A stretch of DNA of 46,959 bases from Clostridia bacterium DTU068. GTDB taxonomy: Bacteria; Bacillota; DSM-12270; Thermacetogeniales; Thermacetogeniaceae. Position numbers and translations under genes: made by a program. The notes below the pieces were generated by a model. That model was not told the DNA's origin. It did no database searches and worked only from the letters and a program-made list of their open reading frames with translations. Location of the stretch: the NCBI GenBank assembly GCA_001513545.1, contig LFTQ01000039.1, forward strand, positions 1-46,959, read 5' to 3'. Positions 8,391 through 16,547 of the stretch are shown here, piece by piece (the stretch's first letter is position 1; the number at the start of each line of letters is the position of its first letter).

Positions 8391-8639
8391 TCACGGTATC
8401 GGCTGTTCTCCACCACCATAAAGCTGTCGCACCTTATCAATCAAGGAGCTTTCTTCTGCCGGAACCACCCTACTGCTTTCCACCCTCAGTAAATCCTGCT
8501 CCTGATCTATATCCCCGATTTCAGTTGCAATAAAAGAAAGAAACCGCGGTATGATGAGGCCGATCAATAGCAAAAAGAACAGCAGCTTGAGAATAACAGC
8601 ACATTTCTGCTTCCAATTAGTGATAGTGATCATCAACAT
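8391..8639 (-). CDS. Small single-pass membrane protein, possibly YqzK/DUF4227-like
   Basis: The 82-aa product has a basic N-terminus (TNWKQK), one hydrophobic segment at about residues 13-36, and an acidic extracytoplasmic tail of about 45 residues. The ATG at 8639 has a strong GGGAGGG site 7 nt upstream. I do not recognise it confidently. B. subtilis has a similar small membrane protein, YqzK (DUF4227), immediately upstream of xerD, so this may be its positional counterpart. It is followed by a terminator. Confidence 0.65.
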   Translation of the reverse strand: MLMITITNWKQKCAVILKLLFFLLLIGLIIPRFLSFIATEIGDIDQEQDLLRVESSRVVPAEESSLIDKVRQLYGGGEQPIP

Positions 8640-8761
8640 CAGCTTGCCCTCCCATCAGTGATAATCACAGGTCCTGGACAACCCCTGATTTATATTATGC
8701 ACTGCTTCCCATCAGGTAGAACCTTAAAATCTAAATAAAAAATCACAGCATTATCAGTCAA

Positions 8762-9409
8762 TCACTGGTAGAGGGAACAGATCAATTTCAGAAAGTTAGG
8801 CACCAAATAGGTTTCCACCCATGAACCCAGCAGAACCAGCAGGATAAAAAAGAAAAAAAGTAATGAATAAACACCAATTCTGCGCAGGGGAGCATCCCGG
8901 ACAGTGCGCAGCAGGGTAAAGGAAAAATAAAAAGACAGAACTCCCGCCCCTAACAATGCCGGTATATAGCAGAGGTTCTGGGGAAGCACTCCGACCAAGG
9001 CCAGGAGAAGACCCTTCCCTGCTTCTTCCTGCACCAAAAAGCCAACTGTCACACCTACAGTAAATCCCTTAGCACTGATCAATAATAAGATCAGTGGGGT
9101 CCCCACTACTGTTAAACCCAAAAACCAGAGAAGAGCAACAGATGCCAATTGTGTTTTGAGAATCTGATACCATGTTTTTAGATCAGAAAATGAATGTTTG
9201 GAGAGAACAGATGATTCTTCAAGAAAATAGGTGAGATACTGACGCATTTCTTGCTGCACTAAGGGGTCTAAGGTACGCAAACTGACAGCACCTAAGATTA
9301 AACCGCTCAAAAAAAACCCCACAGCTAATAAAAGGGGAATCAGCAGCTGTTTTTGGGTATCAATAACAGCAGATGTCCTGGCTAAACGCATAAGAATCCT
9401 CCCCGGCAT
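8762..9409 (-). CDS. spoIIM: SpoIIM, stage II sporulation protein M
   Basis: The 215-aa protein (B. subtilis SpoIIM is 214 aa) has four to five membrane segments, with the family-typical first segment LLLAVGFFLSGLILGAVSL (about 27-45) and a central GFTVGVTVGFLV stretch. SpoIIM is the membrane scaffold of the DMP machine (with SpoIID and SpoIIP) that remodels septal peptidoglycan during engulfment. Two starts are possible: ATG at 9409 and ATG at 9391, each with its own GGAGG. The 9391 start gives 209 aa and has the better spacing (6 nt). The first start lies inside a stem-loop (9402-9439), and a CATAGACT sequence there resembles a sigma-E -10 box, without a good -35. Confidence 0.92.
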   Translation of the reverse strand: MPGRILMRLARTSAVIDTQKQLLIPLLLAVGFFLSGLILGAVSLRTLDPLVQQEMRQYLTYFLEESSVLSKHSFSDLKTWYQILKTQLASVALLWFLGLTVVGTPLILLLISAKGFTVGVTVGFLVQEEAGKGLLLALVGVLPQNLCYIPALLGAGVLSFYFSFTLLRTVRDAPLRRIGVYSLLFFFFILLVLLGSWVETYLVPNFLKLICSLYQ

Positions 9410-9439
9410 ACAACTTCCTCCAATAAAGTCTATGCCGGG
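9402..9439 (-). other. Stem-loop over the upstream spoIIM start codon
   Basis: CCCGGCATA (9439-9431) and TATGCCGGG (9410-9402) form a perfect 9-bp stem with a 20-nt loop. The 3' arm contains the first candidate ATG of spoIIM and the loop carries a GGAGG site. A second GGGGAGG partly overlaps the end of the stem and serves the ATG at 9391. No T-run follows, so it is not a terminator. Confidence 0.6.
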
Positions 9440-9469
9440 AAAAATAAACCAATTACCAGAATGGACAAA

Positions 9470-10135
9470 TTATTTATACAGCAGAAGTTCAGCCAGACAG
9501 CGGACAGCCAGAACATCTTCCAGGGCTTTACTGCTGGCTGCGATCAGAGCTATATCCCGCTCCTCCTTTTCTGCCAGTTCACAGGCTCTCTTCAGGCCGT
9601 TCCTGGCATTCTCCCACCCTGTAAAACCAGGGGTGCGGGCCACAGTGGCGGTCAGAACCGGTGCACCGGCATTGAACGCGGCATCAAAAGCAGCCCCACC
9701 GCAATCAGTCACCGCAATAACGATTTTATCTTTAAAATCTACAAGTTTAGCGGTTTCAGCTCCCTGGTTGGGGTAAATCCCCACCTCCCTGACGCCGGCG
9801 CTGTGCAGCCCTTCCAGTAAACCAGAGGCTCTCCGCAGCCGTTCACCGGCCTGTCCCACTCTAGGCTCTGCTATAACAACTACTTCAGAGTTTGTTTCCC
9901 TGGCTTTTTGTGCGGCATGCCTGCCCACAGCAGCAGGGTTCACAGGGACCGGTGCCCTGCAGGGGACAGGGCTAGCCCCCAGCACGCAAACAGCTCCTTC
10001 CTGAAGAGCAACCTCCAGTGTTGTGCTCATATCGATCACATCAACCACCACGATAACCTGACATTTACAGGCGGCCTGATAGGCGCCACTGGCATTGCTG
10101 CCTATTGTAACCAAGGGTTTACCCATCGCTGACAC
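9470..10135 (-). CDS. ComB-like (2-phosphosulfolactate phosphatase superfamily) protein
   Basis: The 221-aa product has two segments resembling the ComB family: VIVVVDVIDMSTTLEVALQEGA at about residues 27-48 (ComB proteins have VVVDVLRA-(S/T)T-(I/V)-ALANGA) and SSKALEDVLAVRCLAELL near the C-terminus (ComB has GxxxLEDVLAAG). The match is by eye and distant, so the substrate is unknown; archaeal-type coenzyme M synthesis is not implied. The start is a GTG at 10135 with GGAGGG 6 nt upstream, overlapping the end of the EndoQ-like gene by 17 nt, so the two are translationally coupled. Confidence 0.55.
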   Translation of the reverse strand: MSAMGKPLVTIGSNASGAYQAACKCQVIVVVDVIDMSTTLEVALQEGAVCVLGASPVPCRAPVPVNPAAVGRHAAQKARETNSEVVVIAEPRVGQAGERLRRASGLLEGLHSAGVREVGIYPNQGAETAKLVDFKDKIVIAVTDCGGAAFDAAFNAGAPVLTATVARTPGFTGWENARNGLKRACELAEKEERDIALIAASSKALEDVLAVRCLAELLLYK

Positions 10136-11339
10136 CGGTTTCCCTCCTTACAGTGGGAACTACCTTTCCGTATGTTCCCCCACCCCCTGGATTGAAAATC
10201 AGCTTACCCTGGCGTGCTTGTTGGATGGTCAGAGCCACTCTCTCTCCCACAACAGATACCAGTTCCTCATAACGGACATGATGTAAAACATTCATCTCAG
10301 TTCCAAAAGACGCCAGGAGCAGAGAAATGGTCTTGGGGCCCACTCCCGGCAAAAAGAGCAAAGGAACCTGGTAGTGGTAAGGGGGGCGTCCTTGGGGAGA
10401 AGAGGGTTCCTTCCAGTCTCCGATCTCTATGATCCGGTCAAGAACTCCTTTAACCACTTTTGGACTGCCACAGTCAGGACAGGTTGCCACAGGAGGTGAT
10501 GCCTCAGCTATTCTGCCGCAGGAAAGACACTGGGTGCGGTGGTATTTCCCCAGCCTGGGATCTAGCCCAAAATTCGCTAAAACCATCCGTCCTTCTTTTT
10601 TCTGCAGAGCCATTACCAGTTCTGCAAAACTGGGCTCAGCCAGGAGAAGGAGATTATATTCCCGGCCCAAATTTTTCAGAGAATGAGCATCTGAATTGCT
10701 TAGGAAGGTAAATTCAGCAACCTCTGACAGATGGTCTGCCAGACCGGTATCTGCGCTCAATCCCAGTTCCAGAGCAAATATTTTGCTGAGGCCCTGCTCT
10801 CCCAGCAGTGCAGTCAATCGATGGGTACAGCAGCCGTAAACACCCTTATGGGGTGTAAAGGCATGAGCAGGCATAAAAATCCCGGAGCGGGCCACCACCT
10901 CATCTAAGATCACCCTGGCTGGAAGACGGCAGCGCTGGGTGCTCAGTTCCGGGTTTGTAATATGTTCTGACAGGAAACAGGAAAAAGAGCGGAGTGCATC
11001 CAGTGTAGGAAAATAAGCAAGCCAGTGTGCGGCTCCTCCATTTTCCTCAGTTGTTTCCACTTCAGCACCGGGGATCAGAGTCAAAGAGTCCTGGTAGCGC
11101 AGACCACCACCGGCCAACTCCCGGGCTGTGCCCTCAGCAACCAGGTCCTCCAGTTCAGAACAGAGCCTGGGGCAGGCTGCATCCACAATCCCCAGTATGT
11201 TCAACCCTTTCCGCTGAGCTGCTTCCTCCAGGACCCCGGGTATGGTCTGGCTGCGGGCTGCGGTCACTTTCACCGGATAACCGCTCAATGTTCGACCGAT
11301 ATGCACATGCAGGTCTCCAAAGTATCTATTCATGGTCAT
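10119..11339 (-). CDS. EndoQ-like PHP-domain nuclease (TIGR00375/YqxK family)
   Basis: The 406-aa protein starts with a PHP domain: HxH metal ligands H11 and H13 (GDLHVHIGRT), later ligands around H159 (PAHAFTP) and SNSDAHS (about 214-220). A four-cysteine zinc finger follows (C271, C274, C287, C290) and then a helix-hairpin-helix-like segment (FLPGVGPKTISLLL, about 329-342). This layout matches archaeal endonuclease Q, which nicks DNA 5' of deaminated bases and abasic sites, and the Bacillus YqxK family. The zinc finger and HhH support DNA binding. It overlaps nudF by 14 nt, a pairing also seen in Bacillus. Activity is inferred. Confidence 0.8.
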   Translation of the reverse strand: MTMNRYFGDLHVHIGRTLSGYPVKVTAARSQTIPGVLEEAAQRKGLNILGIVDAACPRLCSELEDLVAEGTARELAGGGLRYQDSLTLIPGAEVETTEENGGAAHWLAYFPTLDALRSFSCFLSEHITNPELSTQRCRLPARVILDEVVARSGIFMPAHAFTPHKGVYGCCTHRLTALLGEQGLSKIFALELGLSADTGLADHLSEVAEFTFLSNSDAHSLKNLGREYNLLLLAEPSFAELVMALQKKEGRMVLANFGLDPRLGKYHRTQCLSCGRIAEASPPVATCPDCGSPKVVKGVLDRIIEIGDWKEPSSPQGRPPYHYQVPLLFLPGVGPKTISLLLASFGTEMNVLHHVRYEELVSVVGERVALTIQQARQGKLIFNPGGGGTYGKVVPTVRRETGVSDG

Positions 11340-11883
11340 TCAGTGCACTCCCTGCCAGAATCCCTAAACATGTTTTGCCATCTTTGATCTCTCCGCTCAA
11401 AACCATACGGGCAGCCTCAGCAAGGGGGATGGTAACCACATCGATAAACTCCCCTTCATCGGGTCGGGCCTCACCTTTGATCAGCCCTTTGGCCAGGATC
11501 AAGTAGAGAAGTTCATCACAGAACCCAGGTGATGTATAAAAGGAGCAGATTACCTGCCATTGTTCAGCTGTATAACCTGTTTCCTCCTCCAATTCCCGCC
11601 GGGCACATTCCAGCGGTTCCTCAGCCCCATCCCTTTTACCGGCTGGCAGTTCCAGCAGGATCTCCCCGGTAGCATGCCTGTACTGCCGCACCATTACTAC
11701 TTCACCCTCATTGGTCAAGGGTAAGATCACTACAGCCCCCGGATGTTTGACAACCTCTCTTTTAGCGGTTTTCCCATCTGGGAGCTCAACAGTATCTACC
11801 TGTACTTTGATGATCCTTCCCTGGAATATTTCCTGTGATGATACAAGCTTCTCTTTAAGCCTGTCTTCCAGCCCCTTCTCCAT
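11326..11883 (-). CDS. nudF: ADP-ribose pyrophosphatase (Nudix hydrolase)
   Basis: The 185-aa product matches the NudF/YqkG family in length. The Nudix box spans residues 82-104 (GKRDGAEEPLECARRELEEE plus TGY), with the REUxEE core intact. A typical preceding strand, VMVRQYRHATGEILLELPAG, also belongs to the ADP-ribose hydrolases. It converts ADP-ribose to AMP and ribose-5-phosphate. The ATG start at 11883 lies 17 nt after the DUF3866 stop. The downstream gene starts inside its 3' end. Confidence 0.93.
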   Translation of the reverse strand: MEKGLEDRLKEKLVSSQEIFQGRIIKVQVDTVELPDGKTAKREVVKHPGAVVILPLTNEGEVVMVRQYRHATGEILLELPAGKRDGAEEPLECARRELEEETGYTAEQWQVICSFYTSPGFCDELLYLILAKGLIKGEARPDEGEFIDVVTIPLAEAARMVLSGEIKDGKTCLGILAGSALNDHE

Positions 11884-11900
11884 CTATATCACCTCTATTA

Positions 11901-12980
11901 TTATTTACAAAGATCTGCTGCAATCGAACCAGCTGCACCGGCAGCCAGGAAAAATGCCGGATCAGTTGACGGTTTTCGTCCCATACTGCTCACCCTGATC
12001 CCCATTTCCGAAAGATAGCCCAGTGCTGGGCTTCCATCCCGGAACACTACCCTGTGGCGATCAAAGATCCCCGCCTGTTCCAGTTGTTTTTTGATCAGGT
12101 CTCTCTGCTGGGTGTTGTCCAACTCCGGCAGAGCGATAACAGCCTCTCGAAGAGCAACCTGTCCCAAGGCTGTCAGGGTATGGTGGCTGACCCCCTGATG
12201 GCGGGGTCGAGGGTCAGCAAAACTGATCCTGGGAACAGCCACAGGCCGGCCACCCAGAATGTTTGCTGCATTAATGATCTCACCCTGCTCCAGTGCGGTT
12301 GTCCCCCACTTTGTGCCTGTACCCACAATACCCGGCCCCATGGTGACAATAATCACATCAGCCTTGAGGACCTGATAAGCTGCGATCAGCCCGGAATAGA
12401 TGTTCACACTCTCCAGATCACCACCAAAGGCATGCCCTGTGGTAACAGTTCCGGCTATGATCCCCTTTTTCTTGAGGGTCCGCACCATCCTGCTTAAAGG
12501 AAGAGGCAGAGCAGCACCATCGGTCATCACATAAACAACCCTCAGCTCTTTCTCTTTTCCTGCCACACACCCAGCAGCAGCAGGAGCCAGCATACTGTGC
12601 AGTGTCCCCACAACCACAGGTGTCCCCTCCAGTGATGTAAACTCCTTGATATCATCGTGGTATGGACTCTCTTCCTCCTCTACACTGAGCACTTTTAGCT
12701 GGTAGGGGGTATAGCGGAGCTTCATAATATGGCCGGGGCCCGGTTCATTCTCCTGGATGCGGCTTAGGTTCGCGATCACAAAGTGATAGCCGCCAGTGCC
12801 CAATTTCAACTGAACAGCTGTTGTGTTAAGATAAACCAGATCCCCAACAACTGCCTCTCCGCTGAGCGATGGGTAGTTCCAGGCAAGGCAGGTGGTTCCT
12901 TCACACTCCACTTCCAGTTCCTGAATCTGCTCTGAGGAGTCAATGATCCTGATAACTTTTCCTTTCTTCCAGGTTATCAA
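11901..12980 (-). CDS. DUF3866 family protein of unknown function
   Basis: The 359-aa product is recognisable as DUF3866 from the N-terminal WKKGKVIRI start, the GTGGYHFVIANL segment at about 67-78, and the conserved SRMVRTLKKKGIIAGTVTTGHAFGGDLE and VGTGTKWGTT segments further on. No catalytic motif is evident to me. The N-terminal part looks like a small beta-barrel and the rest like an alternating alpha/beta fold. The gene overlaps the M20 peptidase stop by 4 nt (ATGA) and precedes nudF by 17 nt, a neighbourhood I recall as recurrent in Clostridia. Function unknown. Confidence 0.85.
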   Translation of the reverse strand: MITWKKGKVIRIIDSSEQIQELEVECEGTTCLAWNYPSLSGEAVVGDLVYLNTTAVQLKLGTGGYHFVIANLSRIQENEPGPGHIMKLRYTPYQLKVLSVEEEESPYHDDIKEFTSLEGTPVVVGTLHSMLAPAAAGCVAGKEKELRVVYVMTDGAALPLPLSRMVRTLKKKGIIAGTVTTGHAFGGDLESVNIYSGLIAAYQVLKADVIIVTMGPGIVGTGTKWGTTALEQGEIINAANILGGRPVAVPRISFADPRPRHQGVSHHTLTALGQVALREAVIALPELDNTQQRDLIKKQLEQAGIFDRHRVVFRDGSPALGYLSEMGIRVSSMGRKPSTDPAFFLAAGAAGSIAADLCK

Positions 12981-14113
12981 GGTTTCATCCCTTCAGTGCT
13001 CAATTGAATCATCTCCCAAAGAATCTGAACAACACTGACCAAATCTCGGGAATCCAAGTATTCCTCTGTGGTATGGGCCTTCTGCATTCCCACTGCCAGA
13101 TTGGCTGCCTGCAGTCCGACCGCATTAAAAATGTTGGCATCACTGCCGCCTCCGGTGGACTCCAGGCGCGGCTTGATTCCAGCCCTTTCCATAGCTTTGG
13201 CGGCAAATTCAATTACATACTGTTTGGGATCGATCCGGTATTCGGGATATTCCATTGTCACCTTTATTTCACAATCCGCTCCTGGGATCTGTTTGATCTG
13301 TTCAAACTCCTTAACGATCCTGGAGGTAATATCATCCAGCTTCTCCCGCTTAAGGCTCCTGGTCTCCCCCTGAATAAAAACTGAATCAGGGATGATATTG
13401 GTGGCTTTACCTCCTTCAATAATACCGATATTAGAGGTGGTTTCCTCATCGATTCTGCCCAATGGAAGCCGGGAGATCACCTCACTGGCGATCCTGATGG
13501 CATTAACCCCTAACTCCGGTTCGAAACCGGCATGAGCAGACTTTCCTTTGACAGTGATATTGAGAATATTCTGGGCAGGTGCAGCAGTAATGATAGCTCC
13601 CGGTGAGCCGCTGGAATCCAGGATATAGCCGAAATCTGCATCCAGCTTCCCATAGTCAAAGTTTCTGCTCCCTAAGAGCCCCCTCTCTTCCCCTACAGTC
13701 AGGAGAATTTCCAGCATTCCATGGGATTGGTTCTGCTCTTTGATCATCTCCAATAACTCCAACAGGGCGGCGATCCCTGCTTTGTCATCTCCACCAAGAA
13801 CAGTATCCCCTTCACTCCGGAAAACACCATCTTCAAATATAACCTTAACACCGTCAGCAGGCACAACTGTATCCATATGACAGCAGAAAAAAAGAGATGG
13901 GTACCTTTCATCACCTGGAAGCCGGGCAAGAACATTACCGGTTGTGCCTCCGATTTTGGCAGCAGTCTCATCTTCCTCAACACTAAAACCAAAGCCCTGT
14001 AAACGGGATTTCAAATAATCGGCCAATTCCCGCTCTTTTAAGGATGGGGAAGGAATTTCGGCGAGTTTGATAAACTCCTGAAAAAGCCTTTCCTCATTCA
14101 CGGTAACAGCCAT
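12977..14113 (-). CDS. M20 family metallopeptidase (PepT-like)
   Basis: An upstream ATG exists at 14128, but the ATG at 14113 has GAGGGGG 6 nt before it and is preferred, giving 378 aa. M20 zinc-ligand motifs are present: CCHMDTVVPADG (about 77-88 of the long form, with H and D), the bridging aspartate in LGGDDKAG, the general base in GEERGLLGS, and the C-terminal histidine in KAHTTEEY. The protein resembles B. subtilis YqjE and is often called PepT2 or tripeptidase T-like; the actual peptide substrate is not known. It overlaps DUF3866 by 4 nt and follows the MraY-like gene closely. Confidence 0.9.
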   Translation of the reverse strand: MAVTVNEERLFQEFIKLAEIPSPSLKERELADYLKSRLQGFGFSVEEDETAAKIGGTTGNVLARLPGDERYPSLFFCCHMDTVVPADGVKVIFEDGVFRSEGDTVLGGDDKAGIAALLELLEMIKEQNQSHGMLEILLTVGEERGLLGSRNFDYGKLDADFGYILDSSGSPGAIITAAPAQNILNITVKGKSAHAGFEPELGVNAIRIASEVISRLPLGRIDEETTSNIGIIEGGKATNIIPDSVFIQGETRSLKREKLDDITSRIVKEFEQIKQIPGADCEIKVTMEYPEYRIDPKQYVIEFAAKAMERAGIKPRLESTGGGSDANIFNAVGLQAANLAVGMQKAHTTEEYLDSRDLVSVVQILWEMIQLSTEGMKP

Positions 14114-14124
14114 CACAAACCCCC

Positions 14125-14940
14125 TCATTTATCTCTGCCCAAATTATCCAGAAAACGCAGCAGAGAATTGTTTTCAATAATCTCGGTAAGTGAATACTTC
14201 TCTGTGAATAGATGCAGCAAAAGCAAAAACACAACCAAAATCAGTTGAGCTGTAAAAGGCATGGTCCAGGCACAGGCCAAACCCAGAGCAGCACCCATCA
14301 GATTAGACCCTGTATCACCAAGCATCCCCTTTGCCTTCAAATCAACAGGAATTAGGGCCAAGAGACCGCCAGCTAAAGGAGACAGCAGGACCAGAGGCGT
14401 TTTACTCCGGAAAACAGCCAGCAGAATAAAGAACCACAGGTAAAACACCTTGATCGCCCTACCGGGACGCAGATCCATCAAATTGATGGTATTGGCAGCC
14501 AGTGCAATCAATAAAGCTGCAGTCAATATTTCCCACCAGGGCTGTGATCTCAGCAACAGCAGTGATAGCAACAAGGCTCCCAATCCCCCTCCCAGAGCCT
14601 TCAAAGCACCTGTGGTGAGCCTTCCCTGAAACAAGGCACCGAAATGCCCTTTAAGCCCACGGCTATCCCGGGACCCCAGCAGATCATCGATCAGACCCAG
14701 CAGGGCAAAATACAGAACAGCTAGCAGAAAAATAAGAACAGCTTCTGGTGAGAACCACTGCAACAAAAGAAATGCTGCCAGAAGGTAAACAATAACCAGA
14801 ACCAAGCCTATTCCTACAGGAATGGATTCCTGGCGAAAATTGGGGCGAACAGTTCCTGTCTCCTGAAGCAGATGAATAAAAAAAGGAAGCAGTATCAGGG
14901 TTAATAGATAACCCACTCCACCTCCAATCAATATCTTCAT
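14125..14940 (-). CDS. MraY/WecA-like glycosylphosphotransferase (family 4 type)
   Basis: The 271-aa integral membrane protein has about eight to nine hydrophobic segments. It shows the polyprenyl-phosphate sugar-1-phosphate transferase motifs: the acidic pair in GLIDDLLGSRD (about 82-92), NTINLMDLRPGRA (about 150-162) and LGDTGSN (about 207-213). It is shorter than MraY (about 320 aa), and the changed NLMDLRPGRA differs from the MraY NLTDGLDGL form. The chemistry would load a sugar-1-phosphate onto a lipid carrier; the sugar is unknown. It overlaps the preceding GT2 gene by 4 nt, in a cluster with steA and an mctB/steB-like gene. Confidence 0.8.
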   Translation of the reverse strand: MKILIGGGVGYLLTLILLPFFIHLLQETGTVRPNFRQESIPVGIGLVLVIVYLLAAFLLLQWFSPEAVLIFLLAVLYFALLGLIDDLLGSRDSRGLKGHFGALFQGRLTTGALKALGGGLGALLLSLLLLRSQPWWEILTAALLIALAANTINLMDLRPGRAIKVFYLWFFILLAVFRSKTPLVLLSPLAGGLLALIPVDLKAKGMLGDTGSNLMGAALGLACAWTMPFTAQLILVVFLLLLHLFTEKYSLTEIIENNSLLRFLDNLGRDK

Positions 14941-15608
14941 TGAGCCACCTCTTTCCAGGAACTGATCAAAGCCAGCAGAACATCTTTGAATTGTTTGCCG
15001 CGGTGCATAAAACCGGAAAGATCCCTGCCGGTGACCCGGTGAAACATTGTTGTGGGAACCTCCAGGATGCGAAAACCGCAGCGTGCTGCCTTAATGGTCA
15101 TAGCTAGCTCTACACCATATCCGGAAGCAAAAGGTGCCACCACATCCAGCACCTCCCTGAGCATAACCCGCTGGCCTGAAAGAGGGGCTTCCATCCGCAG
15201 CCCTGTACGCAGATAGATCCCGGTGCGGGCCAAACCTTTGACCAGACCAAACCCTCCTGTTTTTTTAACAGGAGGGAATGCAGCAATAGTCATGTCTGCC
15301 TTATTATCCAAAACCGGGCTTGCCAGTACCTCCAGTTGACCTGCACTTTCACCCAGATCCCCATCCAGCAGAGCCACCACTGGTTGGTTAATATAGGGTA
15401 TACCTCGATTGAGGGCCTCTCCCTTACCATAATTAGAGCCCAAGCTGATCACCTGGGCACCTGCTTCCTTTGCTTTGAGTGCTGTTCCATCCCGGGACCC
15501 GTCATCCACCACTATCAACTGCCCAACATTAGGAACCTTCATAGCTGCTTTCACTGTGTCAGCTATCAAATCTTCTTCATTATATGCCGGAATCAATACA
15601 GTAATCAA
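14937..15608 (-). CDS. Family 2 glycosyltransferase
   Basis: The 223-aa protein has a GT-A fold: ITVLIPAYNEEDLIADTV at the N-terminus, VVDDGSRDGT at about 34-43 and the metal-binding ALLDGDLGES at about 79-88. A predicted amphipathic or hydrophobic section lies at about 125-170, and there is no long membrane tail, unlike many dolichol-phosphate-mannose synthase-like enzymes. It probably transfers a sugar to a lipid carrier or lipid-linked acceptor, because the next gene (4-nt overlap) is an MraY-like transferase. Donor and acceptor are unknown. Confidence 0.85.
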   Translation of the reverse strand: MITVLIPAYNEEDLIADTVKAAMKVPNVGQLIVVDDGSRDGTALKAKEAGAQVISLGSNYGKGEALNRGIPYINQPVVALLDGDLGESAGQLEVLASPVLDNKADMTIAAFPPVKKTGGFGLVKGLARTGIYLRTGLRMEAPLSGQRVMLREVLDVVAPFASGYGVELAMTIKAARCGFRILEVPTTMFHRVTGRDLSGFMHRGKQFKDVLLALISSWKEVAQ

Positions 15609-15623
15609 ATCAAGGTCACTTCC

Positions 15624-16496
15624 TTACTGCAAAGGGGGAAGAAAACTTTCTGCGGTCTCTTTAATTCCATAATGCCCCGGATAACCGTTCATCGCCTGAA
15701 TTAAAGCCAACTGTCCATGGGCTGTGTCAATATTATCGACTGTTGTCAAACGAGCGTTCTGATAATGGCGCATGTAAGAAATCTCTACATCACTGTCCTC
15801 AGTCCCGTAAACAGTGCAACCCGCTTTCTGCAATGATCTTATCAAATTCAAATCAAAGATCTTGGCATAATTCTCATCTTTATTATGACTTCCCCCGATC
15901 AAAATAACATCCTGAAGAGGATGACCATAAATCCCCGTGACACTGGCAATCTCAGTATCATCTAAAAAAACAATTAAATCACTGTGTGCTCCGGTGGTCA
16001 CCGCTTCTCCTAACAGTTTAGCCAGATTAGCCAGGTACTCATCAGGATTGGAGTTATCTTTACCCAGCATGCCTGCTGTCTGTTTGCTTAAACTGGAATC
16101 TTTAAGCAGCCCCAGATTGACCACCGTAACCGACTGTATATCGGCCCCCGCAGACCTGAGAGCGCTGAGCAACCCGTCATGTTCTTTATTATAGTTGACA
16201 TCTATCACAGCTATTTTACGCCCTTCAAGCTTTCCGCTCACCAGTAAGGGCAATACTCTCTCATTGAATTTCTGCTGGTTGGCGATCACTTCCTGAGCCT
16301 GCATTAGAGCATCAGCATTCACCTTATTTTCCTCACGCAAAACAGCAAATTCCTTTTCCAGCCCCTCGATCATCTTCTTCTGCTGCTCATTAATTGCATC
16401 ACTGCTGATCATTGAAGTGCCGATCAAAATCCCTAAGGCTAAAGCCAAAAATACAGCAGCCAAAGAAGCAATGTGATATCTAATATCAACAATCAA
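15624..16496 (-). CDS. steB: MctB/SteB-like membrane protein
   Basis: The 290-aa protein has a short cytoplasmic N-terminus (IVDIRYHIASLAAVFLALALGILIGTS, with one membrane segment at about 9-28). A coiled-coil-like segment follows at about 38-75 (Glu/Lys/Gln-rich), then a soluble alpha/beta domain. This is the pattern of the actinobacterial MctB copper transport protein (DUF3186) and of SteB from the Corynebacterium steAB operon. Its pairing with steA argues for a SteB-like cell-division or envelope role rather than copper transport. The start is a TTG at 16496 with AAGGAG 9 nt upstream. Confidence 0.75.
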   Translation of the reverse strand: MIVDIRYHIASLAAVFLALALGILIGTSMISSDAINEQQKKMIEGLEKEFAVLREENKVNADALMQAQEVIANQQKFNERVLPLLVSGKLEGRKIAVIDVNYNKEHDGLLSALRSAGADIQSVTVVNLGLLKDSSLSKQTAGMLGKDNSNPDEYLANLAKLLGEAVTTGAHSDLIVFLDDTEIASVTGIYGHPLQDVILIGGSHNKDENYAKIFDLNLIRSLQKAGCTVYGTEDSDVEISYMRHYQNARLTTVDNIDTAHGQLALIQAMNGYPGHYGIKETAESFLPPLQ

Positions 16497-16547
16497 GCTG
16501 AAAAACTCCTTCCGTTTTCATCCATCAGTAACCGGATATAATTCCTA

